The position numbers were made by a program, and so were the translations under genes. Shown here one piece after another: positions 30,978 through 41,106 of a stretch of DNA of 64,000 nucleotides (position 1 is the first letter of the stretch; every line of letters starts with the position of its first letter). This DNA comes from Chitinophaga pinensis (GTDB lineage: Bacteria; Bacteroidota; Bacteroidia; Chitinophagales; CAMDFR01), in assembly GCA_945897725.1 (NCBI GenBank), contig CAMDFR010000005.1:1-64000 (forward strand), written 5' to 3'. The notes beneath the pieces are model-generated. The model saw nothing but the letters and a program-made list of their open reading frames with translations. It ran no database searches and had not been told where the DNA came from.

Positions 30978-32741
30978 TTATCTCAATAAAGTAATATTAC
31001 CTTCTTTCAAAATTCTTTTCTGATCTGTTAATGATTCAATATAAATAAAGTAACTATAGACCCCTACCTCTGCCTCTTTTCTTGTATTTTGGTTAAAGCC
31101 ATCCCAAAAACGGTCTTTAGAAAAGGAGTCGAAAATCTTATTACCCCATCTATCAAATATATGCATTTCAATACTTTTAACGGATTCACTCAAAGAAAGT
31201 TTTAAGATATCATTCACCCCATCACCATTCGGGGTAAAAATATTGGGTACAATATATTTTAACTCGACCGAATCTACCTTTACGATCGCTGAATCTCGAA
31301 GATAACAACCGTTTTTATACCGAACATAAGCGGTATAATTAGTCGTGAGCATTGGTGAAGCCAAAGCATTTAGGTAAACAGAAACAATGCCATCACTTGG
31401 AAGCCAATAGATAGAATCATAATCTGGAACAGTAATCGCAGTTAGATTAGCATATTGTCCTTGAATAATTGAAGTATCTCCTACCACCTCAAGATCTGGC
31501 AAATAATAATTCTCCAGAGAAATATTTATCACCGTATCGCACATTGCTGCATTGCTAATGGTAACACTATAAAAGCCCGCTGGCAAATCCTTTACATAAT
31601 TGGTATCTAGACTTGAATCAAAGTTCCAAAGATAATGAAATGGTCCATCTCTCGAAACCACCTTCACTCTGATCTTCCCATTAGATTCTCCCAAACAGGA
31701 GGAATCAAGTTGAATGAGTCTAGCACTTGGACCACCGACACTTCTAATTTTAAAACTAATTGAATCGCTGCAAGCTTTAGCATCCAATACATAAACCGTG
31801 TAGGAACCTGCAGCTAAGGAATTGATAGGATTAGTAGTGCTTCCATCGCTCCAACTGAAGGCAAAAGGAGCTGTCCCACCTGTGGCGAGTGCAATGGCTG
31901 AGCCCACACCGCGCAAACAGGTATCACTTTTCGAGGTAATATCAACTTTCAAAGAATCTGTTGGACCTGTTACTACAAAATTGAAGGTTCGAAGGCTAGG
32001 ACAAAGTGCATCATGAATTTGAACAGCGTATGTGCCTTGTGTGAGCCCAAGTAAAAAAGAATCAGTGGATAGGAATCCAACCCAACTATAGGTATAAGGC
32101 CTTTGTCCTCCATCTAAGCTCAGAAAAATAGAACCTGTTCTATCATTAAAACAATTTACTCCCACCATCATGGTATCTGTAATTTTAAAATAATTACCAG
32201 AATCCACAAGCGTCACGGTCACCGAATCCGAGATACAACCTGATAAATTATCAACCACTACTACGCGATACCTTCCTGTTGGAAGTCCTGTGCCGGTAGG
32301 ATAATTGACCCCACTCTTAAGAATTTGAAAAGTATATGCGCCTGTACCTCCCGTACCGCCAACATTAATCACTCCATTATCAGCACCGCATGTTGGGTTG
32401 CTCTTGCTGACTACTATGGCCAGAACGTTCAAAGTGTCAATCGTTGCCGTATCTCTAACTACATAATTAACAGCACCACCGATAGAATCGTATCTAGAAA
32501 CAACAACGACGAATGTTCCGATTGGTAAATGATCTGCCGAATCTAAAATAGACCCTGTAGACCATGCGTAGGTATAGATGCCAGGTACAGAAGGAATAAC
32601 CTTTGCCACACCATTATCCGTATTGCAATAGGTATTCTTTGTTATGATGCTCGTTGTAAAAGCTTGTGCAGTCGCGAAAAAAGGTGACAAAAACAAGAGA
32701 ACCACGAGAAAAGAACCTTGAATAAGTAGAGATTTTTTCAT
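30978..32741 (-). CDS. SprB-repeat-like T9SS type-B sorting-domain protein
   Basis: 587 aa; repeats 'GGTAPFAFSWSDGSTTNPINSLAAGSYTVYVLDAKACSDSISFKI'; C-terminal 'VPNIFTPNGDGVNDILKLS...FDRWGNKIFD...GNITLLR'. Confidence 0.88.
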   Translation of the reverse strand: MKKSLLIQGSFLVVLLFLSPFFATAQAFTTSIITKNTYCNTDNGVAKVIPSVPGIYTYAWSTGSILDSADHLPIGTFVVVVSRYDSIGGAVNYVVRDTATIDTLNVLAIVVSKSNPTCGADNGVINVGGTGGTGAYTFQILKSGVNYPTGTGLPTGRYRVVVVDNLSGCISDSVTVTLVDSGNYFKITDTMMVGVNCFNDRTGSIFLSLDGGQRPYTYSWVGFLSTDSFLLGLTQGTYAVQIHDALCPSLRTFNFVVTGPTDSLKVDITSKSDTCLRGVGSAIALATGGTAPFAFSWSDGSTTNPINSLAAGSYTVYVLDAKACSDSISFKIRSVGGPSARLIQLDSSCLGESNGKIRVKVVSRDGPFHYLWNFDSSLDTNYVKDLPAGFYSVTISNAAMCDTVINISLENYYLPDLEVVGDTSIIQGQYANLTAITVPDYDSIYWLPSDGIVSVYLNALASPMLTTNYTAYVRYKNGCYLRDSAIVKVDSVELKYIVPNIFTPNGDGVNDILKLSLSESVKSIEMHIFDRWGNKIFDSFSKDRFWDGFNQNTRKEAEVGVYSYFIYIESLTDQKRILKEGNITLLR

Positions 32742-32852
32742 TAATAATTTAACGTTCCTAGAAGGAATAATATTGTATTTTAGAGCTCGAAATTAGTTGT
32801 TTTCAAGCTATTCAAAGATTTTAATATCAACAATTTTTACAGGTAGAAAAGT

Positions 32853-33629
32853 ATGGAATTAGTGATTTGTAATTTGAGCGTTATACCCGTTCGCAAAGAA
32901 GCTTCCGATAAGAGTGAAATGATCACTCAGCTGTTGTTTGGAGAAGTAGCTGAAGTTTTAAAAAAAGATAAACAATGGCAATTTATTCGTTGCCTTCACG
33001 ATGACTATACAGGCTGGATAGATGAAAAGCAAATATTGGTGATCAGTCAGAAATTCTATCAAAAATATGAAGAAGATCATCATTCCGTTTCGCTGGAACT
33101 TACACATGCTGTGATGAAAGACGATCGAGGCTTTCCTATTTTAATGGGCAGTACTTTACCTTGTTATGACGGCCTCACGCTAAAAATAGAAAAAGATAAT
33201 TATATTTTCAATGGATTCGCTTCAGATACTCGTGAAATTCGTGATAGAGAAAGTATGGTGGAAAAAATTTGTTTTAAATACTTAAACAGTCCATATCTGT
33301 GGGGCGGTAGATCACCTTTCGGAATCGACTGTTCAGGATTTACTCAAATGGTGTATAAGGCCATTGGAATTCCCATAAAAAGGGATGCCTACCAACAGAT
33401 TGACCATGGTACCAATATTGATTTCGTAGAAACTTCAAAGCCTGGTGATTTGGCATTTTTCGTGAATAAAGAAGGAAAGGTCATACATGTTGGTATTGTT
33501 ATCAAAAACCAACAAATCATACACGCTTCTGGTTTGGTTAGAATAGATAAGCTAGATAATAATGGTATTTTTAATACACAGACAAAAAAATACACACATC
33601 AGTTAAAGCTCATCAAAAGGTTATTCTAA
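32853..33629 (+). CDS. C40 family (NlpC/P60) cell-wall peptidase with SH3-like N-terminus
   Basis: 'YLWGGRSPFGIDCSGFTQMVYK', 'KPGDLAFFVNKEGKVIHVGIVI'. Confidence 0.93.
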   Translation: MELVICNLSVIPVRKEASDKSEMITQLLFGEVAEVLKKDKQWQFIRCLHDDYTGWIDEKQILVISQKFYQKYEEDHHSVSLELTHAVMKDDRGFPILMGSTLPCYDGLTLKIEKDNYIFNGFASDTREIRDRESMVEKICFKYLNSPYLWGGRSPFGIDCSGFTQMVYKAIGIPIKRDAYQQIDHGTNIDFVETSKPGDLAFFVNKEGKVIHVGIVIKNQQIIHASGLVRIDKLDNNGIFNTQTKKYTHQLKLIKRLF

Positions 33630-33662
33630 AAGAGCTTCAATCCTCTCCAACACATAGAATCC

Positions 33663-34721
33663 TTAGGAAGTTACTTTCTTCTTTTTCATCAATGCACCAA
33701 AGTCAATATTCAAGGTAAAATGATGCGCTGAGAAGCCTTTAGCAAAAACTTGAACACCATAACTGAAATCAAATTGTTTGATATTCAATCCTAATCCAAA
33801 AGAAAAGCCTGCTAAACTTTTTTTGTTTTGGAAGGCATGTTCTCCTCTATGCATCGGATTAAAAGCAAAATTGAATCGAAGTACCTTGGCTATCGTTACT
33901 TCTGTACCAATAATAAAATGTCTTGCAATCTTATCAAAAGTGTGTTTCTTCACTTTTTGAACTTGTGTTGTATCAGCAAACAAAGTGGATGTTTCTATAT
34001 TGTTTGGATCATCATAACGGATATTCCATCTGAAGAGATTATGCGCAATCAAACTAAATCTAAAAGGTAAAAATTTAGGTTTATAAGAAATTCCCAATTG
34101 TATATCAAAAGGTAACGACTCTCTTGCGCCTCCTTTTACATAAGGTTTAAACTGAACACCGATATCTCTTACCAATAAAGTAGCGCAAAACTTATGTGTG
34201 GTATCTAGATAAGATGCAGCCAAATCTATAGCCATTCCACCACTTTGATTCGTGATTAAATCTGAAGCCATAAACTTAAGATTTGCGCCAATAGAGTAAT
34301 GATTAGAAATCTGTCTTCCAGCACCAATTTGTATGCCCCATTCGGTGGGAATCACAGTTGCGCCAATATTTCCAGCTTCATCGGTTTTTTTTATCTTCCC
34401 GTAACTCATGTATTGCACAGAAGCACTAAAAGTGGCAACTTTAGGAAAGGATTTGGCATAGGCAAAATGACCATAATTCGTTTTTCCATAAAAAGCAATG
34501 GTACCAGCAGTAAACATCCTGTCCACCAATGGTGTTAGACCAGCAGGGTTTTGCAAAGCAAGACTCAAGTCTTTATCAATAGTAGAAATATAAGAACCAC
34601 CCATGGCCGTCATTCGACCAGATTGTGGCAGAGCGATAAACTCAAAAGTATTCTCCCCTCCTATCTGAGCTATGCCGCATAAAGACAAAAAAAGAAATAA
34701 TAAAGTAAAAACTTTTTTCAT
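33663..34721 (-). CDS. porQ: Type IX secretion system protein PorQ
   Basis: 352 aa; 'GGENTFEFIALPQSGRMTAMGGSYISTIDKDLSLALQNPAGL', typical of PorQ. Confidence 0.85.
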   Translation of the reverse strand: MKKVFTLLFLFLSLCGIAQIGGENTFEFIALPQSGRMTAMGGSYISTIDKDLSLALQNPAGLTPLVDRMFTAGTIAFYGKTNYGHFAYAKSFPKVATFSASVQYMSYGKIKKTDEAGNIGATVIPTEWGIQIGAGRQISNHYSIGANLKFMASDLITNQSGGMAIDLAASYLDTTHKFCATLLVRDIGVQFKPYVKGGARESLPFDIQLGISYKPKFLPFRFSLIAHNLFRWNIRYDDPNNIETSTLFADTTQVQKVKKHTFDKIARHFIIGTEVTIAKVLRFNFAFNPMHRGEHAFQNKKSLAGFSFGLGLNIKQFDFSYGVQVFAKGFSAHHFTLNIDFGALMKKKKVTS

Positions 34722-34881
34722 AGAATATTGACAGTATAACGCATTTTATCTATTCTTATTGCAGACATTTTTGGTGACAACGAATCCTTAAAAAAATAAA
34801 TAGCCTTGCTCTATCAAGGATAAAAATAGAGATTTATACTCATTAAAAAAAGAATATCTTTATATGACATTTGCAAACTCC

Positions 34882-36834
34882 ATGAATATAAAACTTCTTT
34901 TCTTCTCCATCCTTTTCAGTCTATATGGCCTAGAAGTTTCCTCGCAAGAGCCTATGATGCTTGACAAAATCGCAAAAGACGAATCAGAATCTTTTAAAAA
35001 TGAGCAAGGACATCTTTTTTCAAATGCCCATACTCAAAATTATAATATTCTTTATCATCAATTAATTTTTGACATCAATCCTTCTATCCTTGGCATCAAA
35101 GGCATGGTTAAAAGTTATGTGCAAGCTCGTGAAAATGCTATCACTCAAATCGATTTTGATTGTTCTCATATTTTAGAAATCGATAGCATCAAAGACAATC
35201 AACAGTCATTAACTTATGTGCTCGACATCAATGATGTACTCACCATACATTTATCCAAAACGCTTGCTATTGAAGACCTAGACACTATTTCCATTTTTTA
35301 TCATGGTATACCAAGCAGTACAGGTTTTGGTTCCTTTCAACAAACATTTCATGATGCTATGCCTTCCATTTGGACACTCTCAGAACCTTTTGGAGCAAAG
35401 GATTGGTGGCCTTGTAAACAACAACTAGAAGATAAAATTGACTCCTTAGATATCATCATCAACATGCCTAAAGGCAACTTAGCGGGTAGCAATGGAAAGC
35501 TTGTAAGTATTGATTCTACCAGCAGCACCACTACTTGTCATTATCATAGCAATTATCCGACAGCAACTTATTTAGTTGGTGTTGCTGTAACCAATTATGC
35601 CATGTTTACCGACACCATCAAGTTCGCTCACGATACCGTTCCTATCATCAATTTGGTTTATCCAGAAGTACTAGAAGCAGAAAAGTTATTGAATGTAGAA
35701 TTCAGCAATAACATGCATTTGTTTGACAGTTTATTGATTACCTATCCATTTGCAAAAGAGAAATATGGGCATGCACAATTCGGTTGGGGTGGTGGCATGG
35801 AACATCAAACGATGAGTTTTGTTTCACATCTTGATTTTGAGTTGGGTGCACATGAGTTGGCACATCAATGGTTTGGAGATAGAATCACTTGTTCCAACTG
35901 GCGAGATATTTGGTTGAACGAAGGCTTCGCAACATATATGACTGGTGTTTCTTATGAGCATACTTATGAAGGCAAATGGTGGATGACATGGAAGGGAAAT
36001 TTGATGCGCAATATCACTAGATTACCAGGTGGCTCTGTGTATATTTATGAAGATAGCACATCTGTAGAACGTATATTTGACGGTAGATTGAGTTATGCAA
36101 AAGGAGCCATGTTCTTACATATGCTAAGATGGAAATTTGGCGATGTGTTGTTTTTTCAAGCACTCAAAAATTATTTGAATGATACCAGCTTAGCTTATCA
36201 ATTTGCTGAAACTGCCAACTTAAAAAATCAATTCGAAACAACGACCAACACGAATCTTGACGAGTTTTTTGATGATTGGTTTTATCATGAAGGCTTCCCA
36301 ACGTATCATATTACATGGAAGCAAAATTCAACGAATATGGTCAATATTGTGGTGCGTCAAACACAATCTCATCCATCTGTTTCTTTCTTTGAAATGCCGA
36401 TTCCTATTTACTTTAAGAATAGTTTTATGGATAGCACCATAGTCTTAAATAATACCAGCAATAATCAAGAATTTAATATCCAACTTCCCTTTCATATCGA
36501 CAGTTCGAAGTTCGATCCAAAATTATGGATCGTGTCTGCAAACAATACTATTATCAATTTGGATGAAGCCTTGCAAGCTGATAACTTAGTAGTTAGAAGC
36601 GCTCCAAACCCTTTAGATAAAGAACTTTCAGTAGAGATCATTACCGAGCATGATGGTCAGGCAAGGATACTTTTTACTGATGAAAGTGGTAGAATTGCCA
36701 TTGATCAACAGCAAGAACTATTTTATGGCTACAATCAATACAAATATGATATATCAAAGCTTTCGAGCGGTTACTATATCTTATACGTCAAGGCAAATAA
36801 CGATACCTATCGTAGAAATTTTGTAAAGCCTTAA
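34882..36834 (+). CDS. M1 family zinc metallopeptidase with T9SS type-A C-terminal sorting domain
   Basis: ORF from 34864; likely start MNIKLLFFSILF at 34882. GGMEH, HELAH-x18-E, C-terminal 'APNPLDKELSVEI...LSSGYYILYVKANNDTYRRNFVKP'. Confidence 0.92.
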   Translation: MNIKLLFFSILFSLYGLEVSSQEPMMLDKIAKDESESFKNEQGHLFSNAHTQNYNILYHQLIFDINPSILGIKGMVKSYVQARENAITQIDFDCSHILEIDSIKDNQQSLTYVLDINDVLTIHLSKTLAIEDLDTISIFYHGIPSSTGFGSFQQTFHDAMPSIWTLSEPFGAKDWWPCKQQLEDKIDSLDIIINMPKGNLAGSNGKLVSIDSTSSTTTCHYHSNYPTATYLVGVAVTNYAMFTDTIKFAHDTVPIINLVYPEVLEAEKLLNVEFSNNMHLFDSLLITYPFAKEKYGHAQFGWGGGMEHQTMSFVSHLDFELGAHELAHQWFGDRITCSNWRDIWLNEGFATYMTGVSYEHTYEGKWWMTWKGNLMRNITRLPGGSVYIYEDSTSVERIFDGRLSYAKGAMFLHMLRWKFGDVLFFQALKNYLNDTSLAYQFAETANLKNQFETTTNTNLDEFFDDWFYHEGFPTYHITWKQNSTNMVNIVVRQTQSHPSVSFFEMPIPIYFKNSFMDSTIVLNNTSNNQEFNIQLPFHIDSSKFDPKLWIVSANNTIINLDEALQADNLVVRSAPNPLDKELSVEIITEHDGQARILFTDESGRIAIDQQQELFYGYNQYKYDISKLSSGYYILYVKANNDTYRRNFVKP

Positions 36835-36881
36835 TTGTAGTTAAGGATTCATTTGTCGATTTTTTAGAGGCAAAGAAAAAA

Positions 36882-36908
36882 AGATACCGCTTCAATCGGG
36901 GCTAGCGC
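36882..36908 (+). repeat. Dispersed repeat family R, copy 2
   Basis: AGATACCGCTTCAATCGGGGCTAGCGC. Confidence 0.75.
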
Positions 36909-36943
36909 TAAATTAATTTTGTTAAAAAAATAAGAATGAGATA

Positions 36944-36975
36944 CTTGTTGGTAAAAAACACCAATAAAGGCGATA
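36944..36975. repeat. Solitary copy of the left-edge hairpin family
   Basis: CTTGTTGGTaaaaaacACCAATAAAGGCGATA shares both the arms and the GGCGATA tail with the array at 191-625. Confidence 0.8.
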
Positions 36976-36979
36976 ACAA

Positions 36980-37540
36980 CTACTTATTAAACTTATTCAT
37001 CGCATTGTTCAAACCCTCTAAACAAAAGCATTTTACGGCTTCAGCAGAACGCTTAATATTTTCGTCGAGTGTTAATTTTTCTTCGCTACTCCATTTGCCT
37101 AAAACATAATCGATTTGTCTACCCTTTTCGAATTCATTGCTGATGCCGAATCGAAGTCGTGGATATTGTTGCGTGAGAAGGGACTCTTGCATGCTTTTGA
37201 GGCCATTGTGACCACCATCGCTGCCGCTGTTTTTTATTTTTATTTTACCATACGGCAATGCCAATTCATCGACAAGTACCAATAAATTTTCTTTCTCAAT
37301 TTTTAATTCTTGCAACCAATAGTGCACCGACTTACCACTTAAATTCATATAAGTAGTGGGTTTAATGAGATAGACGATATTGTTTTTGAGACGGAATTCT
37401 GTAAAAAAAGCAAGACGCTTCATAGTGAATGAAACGTCTTGTTCTTTGGCCAAATAGTCAACTATTTTAAAGCCTATATTATGTCTAGTTTCTGCATACT
37501 CTTCGCCGATATTACCGAGTCCTGCAATTAGATACTTCAC
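36980..37540 (-). CDS. pth: Peptidyl-tRNA hydrolase
   Basis: 186 aa; 'AGLGNIGEEYAETRHNIGF', 'KPTTYMNLSGKSV', 'SDGGHNGLKS'. Confidence 0.97.
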   Translation of the reverse strand: MKYLIAGLGNIGEEYAETRHNIGFKIVDYLAKEQDVSFTMKRLAFFTEFRLKNNIVYLIKPTTYMNLSGKSVHYWLQELKIEKENLLVLVDELALPYGKIKIKNSGSDGGHNGLKSMQESLLTQQYPRLRFGISNEFEKGRQIDYVLGKWSSEEKLTLDENIKRSAEAVKCFCLEGLNNAMNKFNK

Positions 37541-37551
37541 CTAGTATAAGA

Positions 37552-38130
37552 TTACTTTTTAGCTGCTTCTGTTGCTGCTTGTTTCGCCGCACGTGGAATC
37601 GTAATCGTAATCACAGGAATATTACCTGGTGTTAAAATTTCAACTCCTGGAATGGATAATTCTTTTACCTTGATAGATTTTCCCATTTCAAGTTTCGTGA
37701 TGTCGATATCGATATGATCTACTAATTTTTCAACCAATGATTTGATACGAATCTTTTTAGTGCTGATTTCTACCTTACCACCCGCTTGAACACCAACAGA
37801 AAAACCATGTACTTTCACAGGAATTTCTACAGTAACCATTTTACCAGGTACTAATTCTAAGAAGTCGATATGCGTCAACACATCAGTCAAAGGATGAAAT
37901 GTTTTATCCTGAACTAAAGCATTGTATGTTTTACCATTGATGTCTAATTCTACCTGAACAAATTTATCTGTGTAAATTGCTTTTCTGAAGTTTTTTACCA
38001 AAGAAGTAAAGGTGATATTCTCTGCACCACCGTATAATACACATGGTACTTTTTCTTCTCTTCTTAATAAAGTAGATGCTCTTTTACCTGTCTCTTTTCT
38101 TAGTTCGCCGCTTATTTTTACTGATTCCAT
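37552..38130 (-). CDS. rplY: 50S ribosomal protein L25 (Ctc/TL5 type)
   Basis: 192 aa; 'LRREEKVPCVLYGG', 'THIDFLEL', with C-terminal Ctc domain. Confidence 0.95.
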   Translation of the reverse strand: MESVKISGELRKETGKRASTLLRREEKVPCVLYGGAENITFTSLVKNFRKAIYTDKFVQVELDINGKTYNALVQDKTFHPLTDVLTHIDFLELVPGKMVTVEIPVKVHGFSVGVQAGGKVEISTKKIRIKSLVEKLVDHIDIDITKLEMGKSIKVKELSIPGVEILTPGNIPVITITIPRAAKQAATEAAKK

Positions 38131-38157
38131 TTTGTTTAAAATATGATATGAATTAAT

Positions 38158-39102
38158 TTATTTAATAAAAAGTGAGTTGATCGATTTGAACTCATGTGCA
38201 TGCCTAATCGACTTCCCAAATAATTGTGACACTGATAATACCTTTATCTTTTCACTCTGTTTTTTCAATGGTATGGTATCCGTTACTATAATTTCTGTCA
38301 GAGTCGAATTTTCAATATTTTCATAGGCATCTCCGGATAAAACTGGATGTGTACAAATCGCTCGTACACTCAGCGCACCTTCGTCCATAATGATTTTAGC
38401 CGCCTTACAAAGTGTATTTCCTGTATCAATAATATCGTCAACTAAAATCACATTTCTCCCTTCAACATTACCAATCAAGGTCATTTCAGCTACTTCATTT
38501 GCTACCTTTCTGAACTTATCGCAAATAACCAAAGTCGAATTGTCAAAAAACTGAGAATAAGATCTAGCTCTTTTTGTCCCTCCTACATCTGGTGTCGCGA
38601 ATGTCAAGTTTTTTAAACCCATTTTTTGAATAAAAGGCTTATAAACAGCAGTACTACTTAAGTGATCAACAGGTATATCAAAAAATCCCTGAATCTGATC
38701 TGCGTGTAAATCCATTGTCATTACTCGATCAGCACCTGCAGCAGTCAATAAATTCGCGACTAACTTGCTAGTGATGGATACTCGAGGTCTGTCTTTTCTA
38801 TCCTGACGAGCAAATCCAAAATAAGGAATAACCACACAAATATAGCCAGCACTCGCTCTTTTCGCAGCATCTACAAACATCAATAGCTCCATTAAATTAT
38901 CCATGGGTGGAAAAGTGCTTTGAACATAAAACACATAAGAACCACGAACAGACTCATTAATCACCAACTGAAACTCACCATCTTTAAACCTTTGTACGAT
39001 AATCTCTCCCAAAGGCTGCCCATAATATTCTGCTATTTGCTCGGCTAAATATCGGCTCGACTGCCCGCTAAATATTTTCACCTCATTGAATGTTGACAAC
39101 AT
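38158..39102 (-). CDS. prs: Ribose-phosphate pyrophosphokinase
   Basis: 314 aa; 'IPYFGFARQDRKDRPR', 'VILVDDIIDTGNTL'. Confidence 0.97.
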   Translation of the reverse strand: MLSTFNEVKIFSGQSSRYLAEQIAEYYGQPLGEIIVQRFKDGEFQLVINESVRGSYVFYVQSTFPPMDNLMELLMFVDAAKRASAGYICVVIPYFGFARQDRKDRPRVSITSKLVANLLTAAGADRVMTMDLHADQIQGFFDIPVDHLSSTAVYKPFIQKMGLKNLTFATPDVGGTKRARSYSQFFDNSTLVICDKFRKVANEVAEMTLIGNVEGRNVILVDDIIDTGNTLCKAAKIIMDEGALSVRAICTHPVLSGDAYENIENSTLTEIIVTDTIPLKKQSEKIKVLSVSQLFGKSIRHAHEFKSINSLFIK

Positions 39103-39124
39103 AATAGCTTAAAATTTTGGTGTG

Positions 39125-39156
39125 CAAAGATAGCACAGAATACCTTAATTTACAAA
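39125..39156 (-). promoter_or_regulatory. Bacteroidetes-type promoter for prs
   Basis: Minus strand TTTG (39156-39153) - 20 bp - TATCTTTG (39132-39125), matching the TTTG/TAnnTTTG consensus; 22 bp upstream of the prs start. Confidence 0.65.
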
Positions 39157-39173
39157 AAGTTTTTAACTTATCC

Positions 39174-39812
39174 TTATTTTCCCCACGCACTCGGGTTTTT
39201 ATACCATTCAGTAAGGCTTTCCTTCTCACCTTCTTGAATATAGCCTTTTTTGATGGCGATATCAAGAATCGTTGGATAATCACTCAACGTAAAAAAAGGA
39301 CAATGAGAAGCGGCAAAAGCATCCACGGCACGTTGAAATCCATAAGTGAAAATAGCACCTAAGGCAATCACCTCAGCCCCTGCACCGCGCAAAGCGTCAA
39401 TAGCGGTTAAACTACTTCCACCCGTAGAAATCAAATCTTCTATCACGATGATTCTATCGCCGGCTTTAATCTCCCCTTCTACCATATTGCCCAATCCATG
39501 AGCCTTTGCACTTGATCGCACATAAATAAATGGTTTATTTAATACATCTGCAACCAAAGCTCCATGGGCTATTCCACCAGTGGCAACGCCAGCAATGCTA
39601 TCAATATCCTTGTATTTTTCCTGAATGATTGCAGCAAATGAATTTTTAATATAATTTCGCACATCACAAAATGAAAGTGTCAAACGATTATCACAATAAA
39701 TAGGTGATTTGATGCCACTAGCCCAAGTAAAAGGCGCATTGGGACTTAGTTTAACTGCTTTTATTTGCAGCAGATATTCGGCAGTTTGTTCAGCTATGGA
39801 AGTAGTATTCAT
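39174..39812 (-). CDS. pyrE: Orotate phosphoribosyltransferase
   Basis: 212 aa; 'SGIKSPIYCDNRL', 'VIVIEDLISTGGS'-like 'IIVIEDLISTGGSS'. Confidence 0.96.
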   Translation of the reverse strand: MNTTSIAEQTAEYLLQIKAVKLSPNAPFTWASGIKSPIYCDNRLTLSFCDVRNYIKNSFAAIIQEKYKDIDSIAGVATGGIAHGALVADVLNKPFIYVRSSAKAHGLGNMVEGEIKAGDRIIVIEDLISTGGSSLTAIDALRGAGAEVIALGAIFTYGFQRAVDAFAASHCPFFTLSDYPTILDIAIKKGYIQEGEKESLTEWYKNPSAWGK

Positions 39813-39877
39813 CTGATAGTAGCGTTATTTTGGATTTCTTGTTGATTAATAAAAAAAATTCTAGACCCCTTATAAAT

Positions 39878-40537
39878 ATGATTCAAAGTTACAAAATTCA
39901 TATCAACGACAACACGGTTTTTTTGGAAGATGAGGCACATTGGCAATTTAAAAATTACATTATTAAAGACAAGGAACTTTATATCCCTTATGTTGACGAA
40001 GCACAGACAAAACAATTGGTAGAAGACATTTATAATAAATACCAAGGACATACCTTCTTTGTGATAGCTTCCGACTTAAGTGCTTTAAAGACGAGTTTCT
40101 TCAATCAGTTCAAATTGATAGTGGCCGGCGGTGGAGTGGTCTTCAATAAAAATAATGAAATGTTGCTGATACATCGCCTAGGTTTTTGGGATCTGCCTAA
40201 AGGAAAAATTGAAATGGGCGAAGTCATTAGAGAAGGTGCTGCGCGGGAAGTGAAGGAAGAAACCGGTGTAAAAATCAAATTGATTGATCAAAAAATCTGC
40301 TGTAGCTATCACACTTACAATATAGAAAATAAAAGGATTTTAAAAGAAACACATTGGTTTCTCATGAAAGGAAAAAGTGGAAGTATTCTAAAACCGCAGA
40401 CCAAAGAAGGCATAGAAAAAGTAGAATGGGTAAAGCAAGAAAATATTGCGCCCTATATAGAAAAATCTTATTCCAATATTGTAGATATTATTACTATTGG
40501 ATTTACTAAGTTACAATCGCAGCAAAGTTTGTTCTAA
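39878..40537 (+). CDS. NUDIX hydrolase
   Basis: Nudix box 'GKIEMGEVIREGAAREVKEETGV'; ORF from 39830 but MIQSYKIH at 39878 is the likely start. Confidence 0.92.
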   Translation: MIQSYKIHINDNTVFLEDEAHWQFKNYIIKDKELYIPYVDEAQTKQLVEDIYNKYQGHTFFVIASDLSALKTSFFNQFKLIVAGGGVVFNKNNEMLLIHRLGFWDLPKGKIEMGEVIREGAAREVKEETGVKIKLIDQKICCSYHTYNIENKRILKETHWFLMKGKSGSILKPQTKEGIEKVEWVKQENIAPYIEKSYSNIVDIITIGFTKLQSQQSLF

Positions 40538-40552
40538 AAGCTACAAACAGGC

Positions 40553-41020
40553 TTATAACTCTGCAATAATACGCTCAGGTACAAACTTACTTACATCGCC
40601 TTTTCCTTTGATAATCTCCCTAACAATCGTAGAAGAAATCATGGATAATCGTGGACTTGTTAAAATTAAAATGGTTTCGATATTGGGCACCATTTCCTGA
40701 TTCAAATGAGCTATCGTTTTCTCGTATTCAAAATCGGCAGCACTTCTAATACCTCGAACTATAAACTGGGCTTTTTTAGCCACACAATAGTTAATCGTTA
40801 GTCCATCGTAATGATCCACCTTCACTTTAGGCTCATGAGCAAACACTTGCTCTATCCACTTCGTTCTTTGTTCCAAAGTATATAAAGCATTCTTTTGCGA
40901 ATTGGATCCAATAGCGATGATAATTTCATCAAACAAGGGCAAGGCTCTATTTACTACATCTACATGTCCTATAGTAATTGGATCAAAGGATCCGGGGAAA
41001 ATCGCTATCTTTTTTTGCAT
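40553..41020 (-). CDS. coaD: Pantetheine-phosphate adenylyltransferase
   Basis: 155 aa; 'FPGSFDPITIGHVDVVNRAL', 'FIVRGIRSAADFEYE'. Confidence 0.97.
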   Translation of the reverse strand: MQKKIAIFPGSFDPITIGHVDVVNRALPLFDEIIIAIGSNSQKNALYTLEQRTKWIEQVFAHEPKVKVDHYDGLTINYCVAKKAQFIVRGIRSAADFEYEKTIAHLNQEMVPNIETILILTSPRLSMISSTIVREIIKGKGDVSKFVPERIIAEL

Positions 41021-41106
41021 GATTTTAAATTGGATATAGTCTCAAAGTACGTATTTTTTCAGCTGCTTTCAAAATTATGAATCCTTACACCAAATGCAAG
41101 CAAGAA

